Shown here piece after piece: positions 22,205 through 34,189 of a stretch of 64,000 nt of DNA. Position 1 is the first letter of the stretch, and each line of letters opens with the position of its first letter. Origin of the DNA: Sipunculus nudus (Eukaryota; Annelida; Sipuncula; Golfingiida; Sipunculidae); assembly GCA_026874595.1 (NCBI GenBank), contig CM049308.1, forward strand, positions 92,695,624-92,759,623, read 5' to 3'. The notes under the pieces are model-generated. The model was not told the DNA's origin, made no database searches, and was given only the letters and a program-made list of their open reading frames with translations. A program made the position numbers and the translations under genes.

Positions 22205-22739
22205 GTATTTTACTCCATTCATGCTTCTCTTTTTTCTTGATCTTTCTCACTAAAACTCTTTTCAAATGCACTTTAGCTGTTAGATTCAACGGCAGATCAG
22301 TTAAACATTGAGATTGCAGTCACTGGCAGCATAACATTTTATTATTATATTGATTTATTATTATTTTGTACAGGTGAGTACCTGTACTCTGAGTTGTAAT
22401 AGAATTTTTCCCAACATTTTAGGTCTGTACTCTGAGTTGTAATAGAATTTTTCTCCACATTTTAGGTCTGTACTCTGAGTTGTAATAGAATTTTGCCCCA
22501 CATGTTAGGTCTGTACTCTGAGTTCTAATAGAATTTTTCCCCAGATTTAAGGTCTCAGTACAAGAAATGAACATGTATCTGAGGTATTGTCTGGTATATT
22601 TAAAGTAACAGGATATTATAAAAGCTGTCAGGCACTGTAAACAATGAGCAGTGGCGCATCCAAAATTTCAAGAACAGGGGGGCACTTCTGGTTTAGCGGT
22701 TGATGGATTTTTAGCAATATATATACATGCAATATTATA

Positions 22740-22783
<44 letters not shown>

Positions 22784-25700
22784 AATTATTTCTATATACT
22801 TAATATATTTTCAGCCTATGAAAAATATAAATATTTGTTTTTCTTTATATTCCTGTGCATGAATAAAATAAAAAAATCATTTGAAAAGTTATTTACAGGT
22901 ACAGGGGGGGGGGGCAGGGTTTGGAAGGGGGTGTCCCCCTCCCATATTGAGAAAAATTTGAGGATTATCTGTTTCTCAACTTCTGTTCTCTTAAAAATAA
23001 ATAGATAAAATAAGAGAAGTTACAGCCCAACGGGAAGGGAGGGGGCGCCGCGGGCCCCCCCCTCGATCCGTTACTGATGAGGATTGTGTCATCAGCCAGA
23101 TTTTCACCACCATTTCTGATATGGCATCTTCCACCACGCAGGCTTTCTAGAGTTAAGAGGGACAATACAGCTTCAACTGATTACTACAGTAGTAATGAAG
23201 AAGCATAATTTTATCAGGACTTTCTTTCAATCATTTTTTTGCAGTCCTATTTTAGCTGTTAGATGTTCTTATATGTTTGTTTTACAGGCTGCAGAACATT
23301 GCAGACAGGCACTGAAGGGCCACACACTACATAACATTGTTGTGGACAGATGGCCAGACTGGGGCGCAGTGATCTTTCCACCAACCACAAACCAATCACA
23401 GGTTAACCAAAATCTAAACAAAAATGGCTAAATCATATCAGTTCTAGTGGATATCACAGTTTGTGTTTAAACCTTAACATATTGTTAACACAACACATTA
23501 TGTGCTCATTACATAAAGGACTTACAGTGATGTAGAACTTGAGTCCAGACTTGGACGCATGTGTGGATTTAATTCCACTTTTTGTGGACTTAGACTCTGG
23601 AACCTTGGGCTCCAACTTGTATTTGGACTCAGAGAAAAGGACTCAGGAAATCAGACCGAGTCATGCAGTAGAAAAGAAAGCTCTGTCACATACTGTATAA
23701 CAATGGTACACATTGTGAACCACTAACAGGACATTACAACCAATAAGACTAGACATACCAAGCTTTAGCTCTGCATCAGGGGCTAAATCTAATTAAACAT
23801 TCATTTAAAGGGCACTTGTAAACTATCATAAAATTTGCATGATTATCTTGAATATCCTCTTTAAGTTTCTTTTAATAATAAGATTTGTATTGGACTTGGA
23901 CATTTGTTCCAAATGACTCTGACTAGTAGGAGGTAGACATGGCTCGGACCTCAAGGACTCAGACCAGGCCTCGGACTACCTGGACTCAGACTTGCACTTT
24001 GACTTGGATTGTGTGGACTCAAGTAAATCACTGTGACTAAGCTCACATTTCAAACATTTCAAACTCCTTAAACCATGTTGTTTACATGTGACACTTGACT
24101 ACTTAAGTCTTTATTTAATTCTTTGCTTGAGAGAAAGTACATAACAACAAACAGTTTACATAAACAGAAATAAACAACGGACACCACCAAAATAATATTC
24201 CACAGAATGATTGCTCTAGTTTTCAGAGATGAAAACTTTGTTTATAGTGAATAAGCACAGTTCTCATAATTGATTTTGCCAGTTATTGTTTTTGCCTCAA
24301 TCCTTTCAAAAATTATTTCTTGTAACAAAAATGCAAATTTTTCATGAGTTGTTTTTTTTTTTTATATTATTGTACCCCGCTTCCTCAGAATGGGGGACAT
24401 TGATTTGGGAGCGTCTGTCTGAAAAATCAGCACATTAAGTGCCACTAATCACCAGCAGGTGTCCTAGCAGTTGAAACAAATTACTTGAATTTTTTTGCAG
24501 TAACTGCCATGTACTGCCATCTGTTGAGCATGCTTAGTCACCACAGACTTTGAAATCATCCCAAACTTGAAGGAGGAAGTGAGGGACATAAATTCCTTAA
24601 ATTTTCTTGTTTTATTTATTTTTGTATTCTTCTACTGCTCACCCCATTTAACTCCATCGTAGAGTTCATAGAACAATTGATTTTTTTATGTGGCCTTAAC
24701 TAAACATTGATGTGCTCTGTGAATTTTTTGCTAGTTTCAATGATCATGGATGGCTCTATTCTATTACTACATTAACCATGAAGCACAACCAACAGTTATA
24801 TAATTTGTTATTTAACTATTCAATACACTCATTAAAAAGGTTTATGGATCATACCTCTTGGATTATGAAGATTTTATATACTTAGCTTAGTAGCTATTAT
24901 GGTTTAATTTTATAATTTCACCCGTGAACTCATACTTGAAACAATTACTAATCCAGCATGTGTTTAGTTTGTATACTTTTATAGTATCTACAAATCTTCC
25001 ATCCATTTTTTATGCTGTTTGGGAGGTAAAACATATCAGTATATGATAAATCTCTAAATCATCTTTTCAAATGTATGAATTAACTAGAAATATCCTATGT
25101 TTCAGGAGGGATTTGCCTACCTTTCCAATGTTATATTTGTACATGGTAAAGACCCAGGCTGCCTGCAGGCTTTGTTTGAGACAGAGGGTCTGATTGACTG
25201 GAATAAGAACTGGATGTTTTCAGGTACAGCTAATGAAGAATAGAGCCAGTTTAATGGTGTACTTTTACATATGTATGAGCATCTTGACAAGTTTTTAGCT
25301 GTATCTGAAATGACTGAGTAGTAATTTGACACTCTTCCAAGGCAGTCTCTACTATACTTACTGGAGGTGAAATCTGAGTGATGGGTTGGGATCAGATGGC
25401 CCTGCTGTCTCTGCTTCACCTTTGCTCTCTTTTTCCTCATCTAATAACATTATTATATTTTAATTACTTTAATGAAAATATGCAACTTCAGAAGCTAGCC
25501 ATCAGTAAGAAATGTGAAACTGACACAGACAATGGGTTGCTGCATGCAGCAAATGTTCTATATAGAACACAAACCAACAGCAGAGGCCAAAGGCCTTTTT
25601 GTAATAGACAAAGAAAACGGGACCTTGATTTAATGACTATAAAGGAATACAAATAAATGTTTGACAAAATGCATAGACAGACTAAAATACAGGTGTAAGG

Positions 25701-28700
25701 GGTTTTGTTGTAGCTTATTTTTAGAAGTTTGTTATTAAGAATGTTTCACAGTAATCTTCATGCAAGAATCACAAACATTTAGTTAAATCAAGCATCCATA
25801 ACACTGTATTCTGTGTCTGTTGACAGCACTAAATGTGAAGCTGCTTCCTGCGTTGAGAGCTGTGGCAGATGCTTGTAAAGGACAAGTTGGAGGGGAGACA
25901 ATGTGCCAACTTTATACTGTCAGTCAGCAAGCACTCGACAAGATGTGAGAATAAAAACCTTAAAAACCTTAATTATTATTTTCAAACCACATTAAAATAT
26001 CAGTCTAACTCTCAAATGGATTAAAACCTTACAGGACAGGGGGGCATACATTAAAATTATTCAGAAAGCCACTTATAAACATGTTGTTTGATATGTTTGC
26101 CAAGCAATTGACTCTCTGTGTTGTCTACGCACCATCCACCAACAAATTATTTTAAATTCTAAATAATTACAGCCATGTGACAAAGAACAATATGTGTTTA
26201 AAGAGAGCTATTCACCTGCCTTGCTTATAGGAGTTAAGGTAGTTATTTTTAACAAAATTGTTAGTACCCATAAAAAAGCGCCCCTCCGGTCTACTAGTCC
26301 GAGTTGTTTCACGTCTTATGAGCCGTTGATATATATTAACACTTTTGTTTTCATCAAAGAACATTTACAGCCATCAAGGGAAGCCAACAAGCCCTAATGT
26401 TTATTATATGAAGTTATGAATTAAATCAATTATCCAAAAGCTAGATTTAGGTATTCTGCATTTTATTATCAAAATATTACATAACCATGGATAGAAAATC
26501 CCAAAAATGGACACCAGTACCTAAACAATAGGTCCACCTATTTTATTTTAATTATTAAATATTACTTAATTAGATATCCCCTGAACCAATTCACTTTTGT
26601 ATGTGTAACCATCTCTCACAAGTCACTAATGTCAATCAACAAACTCTGCCAGTCTTTGCTAACCATAGAGCAACAAGCAGCCAACTTTACAATATATTCT
26701 TCTTGGTACTTGGAAAGAGACTAGAGTTTCTCCAGTGCATTCAATATAATCTGTGAATTTAATATGCAGATGTAGGTTTACAGGCACAGCTATCAGAAAT
26801 TTCTGTTTCCCCTCATCAAACTTGACACACAGAGGCCCACTTCTATTTTAAACATTCTGATTGTTAACAGTGTTTTTTGCATAAAAGTTTGCCTGTGCAA
26901 TGAAAAAACAAATCAGAAACACACTGTGTGCAATCAGGTTCAATGAAAACTTTTTTATGAGATAGATTTGAAGTAGAAAGTTTCAGAAGTGAGTTTCAGA
27001 AGAAGACTATTCAAATATCTAACGTAACACATAACACTCTGCAAAAGTCAGTGAACTGACGTGACCTATACAGCACAATTTTCCAAATTTTATCGCAACA
27101 GGCCAGAACGCTGAACAGAAATCGACAGTGTCTATAGTAAGTACATTATGGATGATTCCATCATATCAGTGTAGTGCTGTTTTGGGCTAAGATATGACTC
27201 TTTTTAGCTCAGCTGACTGTAAGTCAAATGAGGCATAGGAATGGCACTTTGTCTGTCGTTCGTTGGCGGCCCAGCCACCTGGTCGTCCGTAAGCAGGGCA
27301 CAAATCGTAACTGCTGGTCCTAGAAACTTCTAAATAAAATCCAGGGAGATCAATAAACAAGGCCTAGAGGCCTAATGCGAACCTGTGCATATGGATATAC
27401 ACCAGGTATAACGCTTCAGTGCTGAACCACTACTTTTCATATATATGAACAATGCAAGTACTAAACATTTTGAACAAGAAACAATACACAAACATCACTG
27501 CTGAAATTCTGGCATGGGTGCACACAACACAAAAATTATTGTAGGTGGCACCACCAGTCTTGTATACAACAAAGCTATTTGACATGTACACATATGCCCA
27601 ATTTCAGGCTGATATATCAAATTCTTCTGTAGAATTAAGCAGGCAAATACACATTGCAAAAGTCATTGTAGATGGCAACACCTGTCTTGTGAACGAGAAA
27701 GCCATAAAAACACATAGACAGGTCAGAATATCAGGCCAATACATCAAACTTACCTTGAGTCTGATGCACGGGGCTGACCAGGCTTAGGTGAGAAAGGCTG
27801 TTGCCCTGAGTGTACTGTGACAAATTACTGGCTCAGGCTACTGCACTGAGTGAACTCTTGACCTGCACCTGGCTAGACTGAGTGAATTTTTTACCTGTAC
27901 CTGGCTGCACTGAGTGAACTCTTGACCTGTTGCATAATCTGAAACAGTTGGGAGTCAGCCAAAGCTATAAATAAATCCAGGCTGACCTTTTGCCTATTGC
28001 CAAATCTGAAATAGTAGCCACACAATTGCATAAGCTCACAGATTGGCTCCATATGCAGCCCTGAGGGGCATGACACCCATGAGGTGATCACATGATACTC
28101 ATGAGGTGATCACATGCTACCTATGAGATGATCACATGCTGCCCATGAGGTGATCACAAGCCTTGTGCTTTGCTGCACTGACTGAACTGTTGACCTGTAT
28201 TTGGCTGCACTGAATGAACTCTTGATCTGTTGCCAAATCTGAAACAGTTGGCAGTTTCTCAACCTATTCAAGAAACGTACACAATCTTGGCCTTTTATGT
28301 AACTCTGCTAAAATTTATCCAACACAAACCATTTGAACAAACTTGAGAGAGCTCGCCTCTGGGATCATTTCTGTAAAATTTGGACAATTTGGCTGGACTG
28401 TTTACAAGAAGAAGACTTTTACAAGTTTTTTTCAGCTTTTTCCTTGTAAAATCTAAGTAAATGCAGATAGCAAAAATAAGATGAATCCATCAACATTTGA
28501 TATGTGACAGATAATTGCATAACATTTGGGGATGGTAGCTCCTGCTATTCCTGGGAAATTATGAGTTAGTGTACAGATGATATGTAATATCATAAATCTA
28601 CATTTTTTAAAAGCCTTTAAAAATATTCTTGTCAATATTTTCCATAGATAACCTGAAATCTAAATGTCTAGAGGCATGATGTAATGGATGCTGATAAACT

Positions 28701-31700
28701 GGTGCTAGGCTAGATGTATCTGCTTCACACAGCTAACATATTTGGTAAAATGACTCAATTCAATCTTTATAATTCAGCCAAATTCATTTTTTGGAACCAT
28801 AAAAGACAATTATTATAAGAATGATTCAGGGAATTATTCTTGCAAAATATTAAACAAACTGGCCTCAGTATCATCATCCGTCGAAAAACGTTTTGTAGGT
28901 TTATAACTCATATGGGAAAATACAACAAAGTTCAGCGTCCCATAACTCAGCCAAAAATCATTGAATCAAAACCATTTGAACAAACTTGAATTATCAACAT
29001 CTAAGGATAATTAATTTGTGAGATTTAAGAATTTGGCCAAGTGGTTTTTGAGAAGAAGATTTTTGTAGCCACTTAGCTAACATGGGCTGTTATGGCATAT
29101 GACTAAATTCAGCTTCCCATAACTAAGCCAAAAGTCACTGAACTGAGACCATTTGAACAAACTTGAATTACCAACATCTCAGGATAATTATTGTGTGAGA
29201 TTTAAGAATTTGGCCCAGTGGTTGTTGAGAAGAAGATTTTTGTAGCCACTTAGCTAAAATTGGCTGTTATGGCATATGACTAAATTCAGCTCCTCATAAC
29301 TCAGCCAAAAATCACTGAACTGAGACTATTTGAACAAACTTGAATTATCAACATCTAAGGATAATTAATGTGTGAGATTTAAGAATTTGGCCCAGTGGTT
29401 TTTGAGAAGAAGATTTTTGTAGCCACTAAGCTAAAATGGGCTGTTATGGCATATGACTAAATTCAGCTTCCCATAACTTAGCCAAAAGTCACTGAACTGG
29501 GACCATTTGAACAAACTTCAGAAAGCACTACCCTAGGATCATTTCTGTGCGATATTAAACAATTTGGCCATTTTGTTACAGAGAAGAAGTTATTTGTAGC
29601 TGTCAGTGTGATACAGGCACTGATGACCCCGTACAAAAAAGGCCGATGCAGGTGGAGCCACCAATACCTCAGTTTCAGATATGACTCATGTGACCAACAT
29701 TGGCATAAAATTTGGTGATGATAGCTCCAGCCGTTTCTGAGATTTAAATTTTAATATGCTTTTTTGCACAGTTAACAAAGTTCAACCTCCTGTAACTCAG
29801 CCAAAAATCTCCGAACTGGAACCATTCAAACAAACTTGGGAAAGATTGTTCCAGGGATCATTTCTGTGAAATATTGGACAATTTGGCTGGACAGTTTCAG
29901 AGTAAATGATTTTTAAAGTTTTTTTTAGCTTTTTCCCTATAAAATCTAAGAAAATGCAGTTAGAAAAAAAAATAAACAAAATCCGATATAGTTTTTTGGA
30001 TGACTGAATATTTGCAAAAAATTTGGTGATGCTAGCTCCTGCCATTTTTGAGATAGCTATGGTTAACGTACAGACGACGCACGACACACGACGCACGACG
30101 GATGATGCCGCACCATCGCATAAGCTCACAGGTTCGCTAAAAATCTCCTGGGAAACCTGAAATTAGGTCACTGTGACCTATATCCTTCAAGCTCTGGAGT
30201 TGTAAATACCCCCCCCAATTTATAAAAAAATTGATACAAAACCTCCAGTATCTTGATAATTAATGCATGGATTGTCATGAAACTTGCCTAGAATATTGAC
30301 CATGACTAGTTTTGTCAGTTCCAGAAAAGAGGTGGTGCCACCTGAATTTTTCTTATTTTTACTAATATTTTTATATTTTTTTACTATAAAATGACATCAA
30401 TCATGTCAGTTTCTCAGTTATGATTCCATCTAGTGTCCCAAAACCTGGTGTGTTTATTGATCACAAGTGCATGCCCTATAGCAAATACCCTGTCTGTCTG
30501 TCTGTCCATCTGCCTGTCTAGCTGTCCATCCATCCATCCAAACAAATTTGTTTCCAGATGATAACTCCAGGTTAGATTGACATATGGATTTCAAACATGA
30601 CTTACACATAGCCCAACACTAAAGAAAGAATCTGTATGATTTTTGGGTCACGAGGTCAAAGTAGTAGGTCTAAAGACTCACTTATTTAAAAAGATTATGG
30701 CTGCATTTAAAGCCAAGCTTTTCATCCCAAACTTTCCATCTTGCACATTTATTTGACTTGCCAGTATAGGGAGAGGATAAATGAATTTGGGGTCACAAGG
30801 TCAAGGTCACAGGGGCCATCTGTTTACAAATTAGTTTCCAGATGATAACACCAGTTTAGTCTGACATATTGGTTTCAAACTTAACTTTTATATGGCTCAC
30901 CATTAAAAATAAGAACCCTGTCGATTTTAGGGTCCAAAGGTCAAAGGTCAAGGTCACAGGACCCATTTCTTTACAGGAATGTGTATGCATTTCAAGCCAA
31001 ACTTTTCTTCACAAACCTTCCATCTTCAAGATATTATTACCTGCCAATAGGGGAAGATACTTTTCTATTTGAGGTCATAGGGCCAATCCATTCACAAACT
31101 AGTTTATGGAAGATAATTCTGCTTTGGCTTGACAGATTGGCTTCAACTTGATTTATTAATGACCCACCACTTAAGTAAGAAATATTTTAATTTGGAAGAA
31201 ATCTGTAGATTTTGAGGTTACCTGGTCAGAGGTCAAGGTCACTGGACCCACATTTTTAGAAGATTGTTACAATAATCTAAATGCTGCAAGTTCAAGGATA
31301 ATACATATTTTTTGGTTACAAGGTCATTGGTTGAGGTCACAGGACCGTCATAATAAAAAAATTCTTTAAAAATATCCTTATAGACAAATACAGCTGAGCG
31401 TCGAGACCCCTGGGTCCCAGGTTGAGGAGAAATTATTCAGGTGTTAATCTAGGGAAAATTATCCATTTGCTAGCCAATGTAACCCTGACAGTGACATCCT
31501 TTTAGTCCTCCTGGGCTGGAATCCCCCCCTCCCCCCCCCCCCCCCCCCCCCATTTCCTAAATCCTGGATCCACCCATGGATACGGTGCTGAACTATGGTA
31601 ATGCCTTTTAAAAAAATGTTCCTGTAATGCCACTGAGACAGATATATGACCTGGTGCATGGGAAAAATGGCACAGCTATAAATTAATGGTACTAAACATG

Positions 31701-32900
31701 GTACATGCGATGGTTGGTTAGATATTTGCGGAAGCTGAAAGATAACTAGTTGCAAAAGGCTATTTGCAAAACTCTGGTTCATATGAATTGCCACCATATG
31801 GCCTTGTTACACTTGGATATTAACATAAGGAGCAGCCTGTGTACAGGTGTATTAGCTTTTTCTTGCATTATCTAGGTCAATGGTTTTTATGAAAGGTTTA
31901 AGGGATTATCTTTTTAGTTAGTAGACGTCAGATATTTGAAATGGTCTTCTAGACTCACTTCTGAAACTTTCTTCTTCAAAATCCAAGCCCAACAATGCAC
32001 CAGGGCTTCTACATGAAGCGCAAAATAAATATTAACCAATATGAAATCTCGCCTAAGTTAATTCCCAGCAAAACCCATGCATATATAATGAGGTCACCAG
32101 ACTTTGGTGGCGCCTAGCGGCCTTGATGACTTACAAAAAATCTTACAAATTTTCATAAAACTCATTACAAGTATTCACTAGTAGAGTTTCTTACCTGATT
32201 TTCATGAAGCCTATGAATATTCACCAGTAGAGTTTCTTACTTGATTAAATTCTCTGGCTAAACCCGCACATATTGTGGTCTGAGATCACAAGACAAAGGA
32301 TGGGCGTATTTAAAATGTTTTAAGTTAAGTGTAGGTAATCTTGAGCATGATCATATATAACACATCTTGAAAGTGAATATGTGCTCGTGACGTTTCCAGC
32401 TGTAGCATTCAGCAGTGATTTTTCTTATTTTTTTTCCAATTTTCAGAGATATTTCACTCCCTTGTGGCTACACTGAAGGACAACTATCTATCAGCGATGC
32501 TGAGCAGGTCAACAGGGAATGGAAATTTGGCCAGACGTGCCAGTCCTTACAATACATCAGGTACCTGATCAGGACTTTTCCAAGTGTATCAGTGTATGAT
32601 CCCGCAGGTGAACTTGTAGGGTATGAATTGGCATATCCCTACGGTGACCAGGGTATGCTCCATGTGGACCCAGCACACAGGAGAAAGGGGTTAGGTAAAT
32701 ATGTGACAGTTTCCCTTTCCAGGAAGATCTGGCAACAAGGGATGGTGCCGTTTGTGTACATTGAAGAGTCAGAGACGGTATCAATCAAACTGCACCAGGC
32801 TTGTGGCTTCACAGCACTGGAAGACTTCCATGTTCGGTGGATTCGCTACACGCCACCTGGTGACTGCTGTGGAAATTATAAGCCTACATGTTGTGTGTGA
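22118..32900 (+). CDS. GLYAT-like glycine N-acyltransferase gene C, five coding exons
   Basis: Coding exons: 22118-22204, 23288-23401, 25106-25223, 25827-25944 and 32447-32900. Together they make 891 nt including the stop, 296 residues, the normal length of the GLYAT family. These enzymes join acyl-CoA to glycine or a related amine. Exon 1-4 products form the N-terminal family domain. Exon 5 has the acyl-CoA loop RRKGLGKY and ends with FHVRWIRYTPPGD. All donors and acceptors are GT-AG and phases are 0, 0, 1, 2, the same as gene A. The start is ATG 22118; an earlier ATG at 22101 is out of frame and stops after six codons. TTTCAG at 22073-22078 may end an upstream non-coding exon. The sequence shows no obvious mitochondrial targeting peptide. 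The gene looks intact. Confidence 0.9.
22382..22554 (+). repeat. 43-bp minisatellite, four units, in gene C intron 1
   Basis: Units begin CTGTACTCTGAGTTGTAATA at about 22382, 22425, 22468 and 22511, each ending in a TTTTAGGT-like string. Units differ by one to four bases. Confidence 0.85.
22649..23076. mobile_element. hAT-like MITE in gene C intron 1
   Basis: Starts CAGTGGCGCATCCA and, reverse-complemented from the right, CAGTAACGGATCGA. ATGAG flanks both sides (22644-22648 and 23077-23081), which is shorter than the 8 bp usual for hAT. The interior has a (TA)n run and G- and C-rich blocks near the ends. Confidence 0.55.
23288..23401 (+). CDS. Gene C exon 2
   Basis: 38 codons after TTTTACAG. 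It carries AAEHCRQALKGHTLHNIVVD then RWPDWGAVIFPP, with donor CAG/GTTAAC. The DRWPDW block is shared with gene A. Confidence 0.9.
23525..24033. mobile_element. MITE with ACTTGAGTCC inverted ends in gene C intron 2
   Basis: The left end is CAGTGATGTAGAACTTGAGT and the right end reverse-complemented is CAGTGATTTACTTGAGTCC. The interior is rich in GGACTCAGAC/ACTTGGAC. I cannot find a clean target duplication, so superfamily is open (hAT-like by its CAGTG ends). Confidence 0.5.
24370..24610 (+). repeat. Interspersed repeat shared with SRP54 intron 2
   Basis: It begins TACCCCGCTTCCTCAGAATG, GGGGACATTGATTT, and ends near GTGAGGGACATAAATTCC. The same head and tail occur at 62842-63245, so it is a dispersed element of about 250-400 bp. 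Confidence 0.55.
25106..25223 (+). CDS. Gene C exon 3
   Basis: 118 nt after TTTCAG, encoding EGFAYLSNVIFVHGKDPGCL then ALFETEGLIDWNKNWMFS. Donor CAG/GTACAG, phase 1. Confidence 0.9.
25827..25944 (+). CDS. Gene C exon 4
   Basis: 118 nt after TTGACAG, encoding ALNVKLLPALRAVADACKGQ to QQALDK. Donor GAT/GTGAGA, phase 2. Confidence 0.88.
25945..27202 (+). other. First part of gene C intron 4
   Basis: Intronic AT-rich sequence before the repeat complex. No exon or transposon end recognised. Confidence 0.45.
27376..30139. mobile_element. Non-autonomous element with GCGAACCTGTG ends
   Basis: The left end reads TGCGAACCTGTGCATATGG. The right end reverse-complemented reads AGCGAACCTGTGAGCTTATG. About 40 bases inside the right end there is an ACGACGCACGACGG run typical of molluscan repeat tails. 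The interior has a GGTGGCACCACC-like block near 27545 and four tandem units (28870-29560). A second copy begins at 41206 and is cut by the retroelement array at 44417. No protein is encoded. Confidence 0.55.
28870..29560 (+). repeat. Four tandem units of about 180 bp
   Basis: Each unit has AACTCAGCCAAAA-like, ATTTGAACAAACTTG, ACATCTAAGGATAATTAA and GAGAAGAAGATTTTTGTAGC blocks and ends near CATATGACTAAATTCAGC. Related units recur at 43.4-44.4 kb. Confidence 0.75.
30165..30179. promoter_or_regulatory. Perfect IR3 palindrome AGGTCACTGTGACCT
   Basis: Two perfect AGGTCA half-sites inverted with a 3-base spacer, the consensus of an estrogen-response-type element. It lies in a repeat in gene C intron 4. 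Another perfect copy stands at 7086-7100 in gene A intron 2. Binding is not shown. Confidence 0.4.
30540..31340 (+). repeat. Tandem repeat with AGGTCA direct half-sites
   Basis: Units of roughly 200-300 bp contain CAGATGATAACTCCAG, TGACATATGGATTTCAAAC, AAGTAAGAA, then clusters such as AGGTCAAAGGTCAAGGTCAC. At 30938-30956 three AGGTCA half-sites follow one another, the first pair spaced by one base (DR1). The same family is at 34190-35060. Confidence 0.7.
31415..32446 (+). other. Last part of gene C intron 4
   Basis: It contains a long C run at about 31526-31550 next to CCTGGATCCACCCATGG, the end of a hAT-like MITE whose other end I cannot find. The rest is plain intron up to TTTTCAG. Confidence 0.45.
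32447..32900 (+). CDS. Gene C exon 5 (GNAT fold, stop)
   Basis: 454 nt after TTTTCAG. It reads DISLPCGYTEGQLSISDAEQ, later YGDQGMLHVDPAHRRKGLGK, then FVYIEESETVSIKLHQACGF and a TGA stop. The R-x-x-G-x-G loop is intact. Confidence 0.92.
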
Positions 32901-33003
32901 ACTTGTAATATGTTAAATATTAAGAATATCATTCCCATAGGCAGAGAGTACATCCATGTTTTGTGTACTTATGGCAAAACAAACCTTCAGGGATATAGTT
33001 ATA

Positions 33004-33830
33004 TATATTTATAGTTTATTAGATTATTAAGACTGCCCATACATATAATGTAATACTGGACAGCTGTTTACAAGTCAAGAATACATACATAAAATGACAT
33101 ACAAAACATTTTTAACAATGATAAATTATCACATTACATGCAAGATACAGAGCATTTGAAAACACTCAAACAGGGTATAAAAGAGAATGACAAATAAAAA
33201 ATATGCATATAAAATTAGCTAAACCCTTGCCTAAAATAATAGCTTTTTAACCTCTTTACAAAATGGCAATAGAGCCAGCTGTCTTAATGTCTTCCGGCAG
33301 TCCATTCCTAACAGTTGCTGCTGCAAACTGGAAAGCACACTTACCAAAAATTTTGGTGTTTGTCAAAGAAGTGCAAAGCAGGTCTCTAATATTTGACCTA
33401 AGAGTTCTTTTACTGTTCTTTTTTATCAGTTCACTTAGGTATGAAGGTAACATTTCTGATTTGTTTTTATACACTAAAAGAGCAATTTCAAAATTTATTC
33501 GTTCCCATGTCGGTAGCCAGGTAGTCTTTAGACACTCTTTTGCACAATCAAATTTCCTTCAAGCCAAAATCAGACAAGCTGCTGCGTTTTGCAATCGCTG
33601 CAATTTGCTCTTCTTGTAAATTGAAAAACATTGAGTTTCCATTATCTAAGTGTGATGTCAGAAACACATGAACCAACGTACACAAAGTGTTATTGTCAAT
33701 GTATTTCCTAATCTGCTTCAGTCTATATAGTTGATAAAAACCTTTACTACATACAGCATTTATATGTTCTTTCATGCTAATGGTTTCATCAAAGATCATA
33801 ACCAAATCATGCACTTTATCAAGATACTAT
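33004..33830 (-). pseudogene. 5'-truncated LINE (jockey/CR1-like) 3' end
   Basis: The minus-strand frames read IFDETISMKEHINAVCSKGF, CTLVHVFLTSHLDNGNSMFF, then after a frame change TWLPTWERINFEIALLVYKN, PSYLSELIKKN and ATVRNGLPEDIKTAGS. These are the closing segments of a LINE reverse-transcriptase ORF, broken by frameshift and cut at its 5' end. The 33004-33255 part would be its 3' untranslated tail. It sits about 100 bp beyond the gene C stop, in opposite orientation. Confidence 0.75.
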
Positions 33831-33838
33831 CGATATAA

Positions 33839-34010
33839 AAAGAAATATGAAAAAAATTATATGATGAGAAATATGAAAATATTATTTGATAAGAAATATG
33901 GAAATAATATATGATATGAAATATGAAAATATTATATGATAAGAAATATGAAAATATTATATGATAAGAAATACGAAAATATTATATGATAAGAAATATG
34001 AAAATATGAT
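33839..34010 (+). repeat. 25-bp minisatellite, about seven units
   Basis: Consensus near GATAAGAAATATGAAAATAT plus five bases. Units are almost identical in the second half and more diverged at the left. It abuts the 5' truncation point of the LINE fragment. Confidence 0.85.
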
Positions 34011-34189
34011 ACAATACAACTTGTCTGTACCAGGCTTCTATGCACTGTCACTTTAATGGTTCTTTTCAGATGTGAGACATACATCAGTGGTTTAGCTACT
34101 GGACTTTAATATAAATGGTGTTACTTTGTTCAGTGTTTAATAAATTCAAAGATTCTGTTGGGAAAAGCAGCAGGTGTACATATCATTGT

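Larger units (their letters stand above)
27203..31414 (+). repeat. Nested repeat complex in gene C intron 4
   Basis: The outer family starts TTTTTAGCTCAGCTGACTGT at 27203 and ends CAGCTGAGCGTCGAGACC near 31402. Inside it are a second element (27376-30139) and a tandem AGGTCA block (30540-31340). After the inner element the host repeat resumes with CTCCTGGGAAACCTGAAATT and a perfect AGGTCACTGTGACCT palindrome. Confidence 0.65.

Noticed and set aside
31459-31797. 112-residue minus-strand frame with a glycine run
   Set aside because: The glycine run is the translated poly-C tract of a MITE end; no family resemblance.
33839-34010. Regular short repeats that might suggest a CRISPR array
   Set aside because: The units are contiguous with no unique spacers, and the genome is eukaryotic. 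It is a minisatellite.
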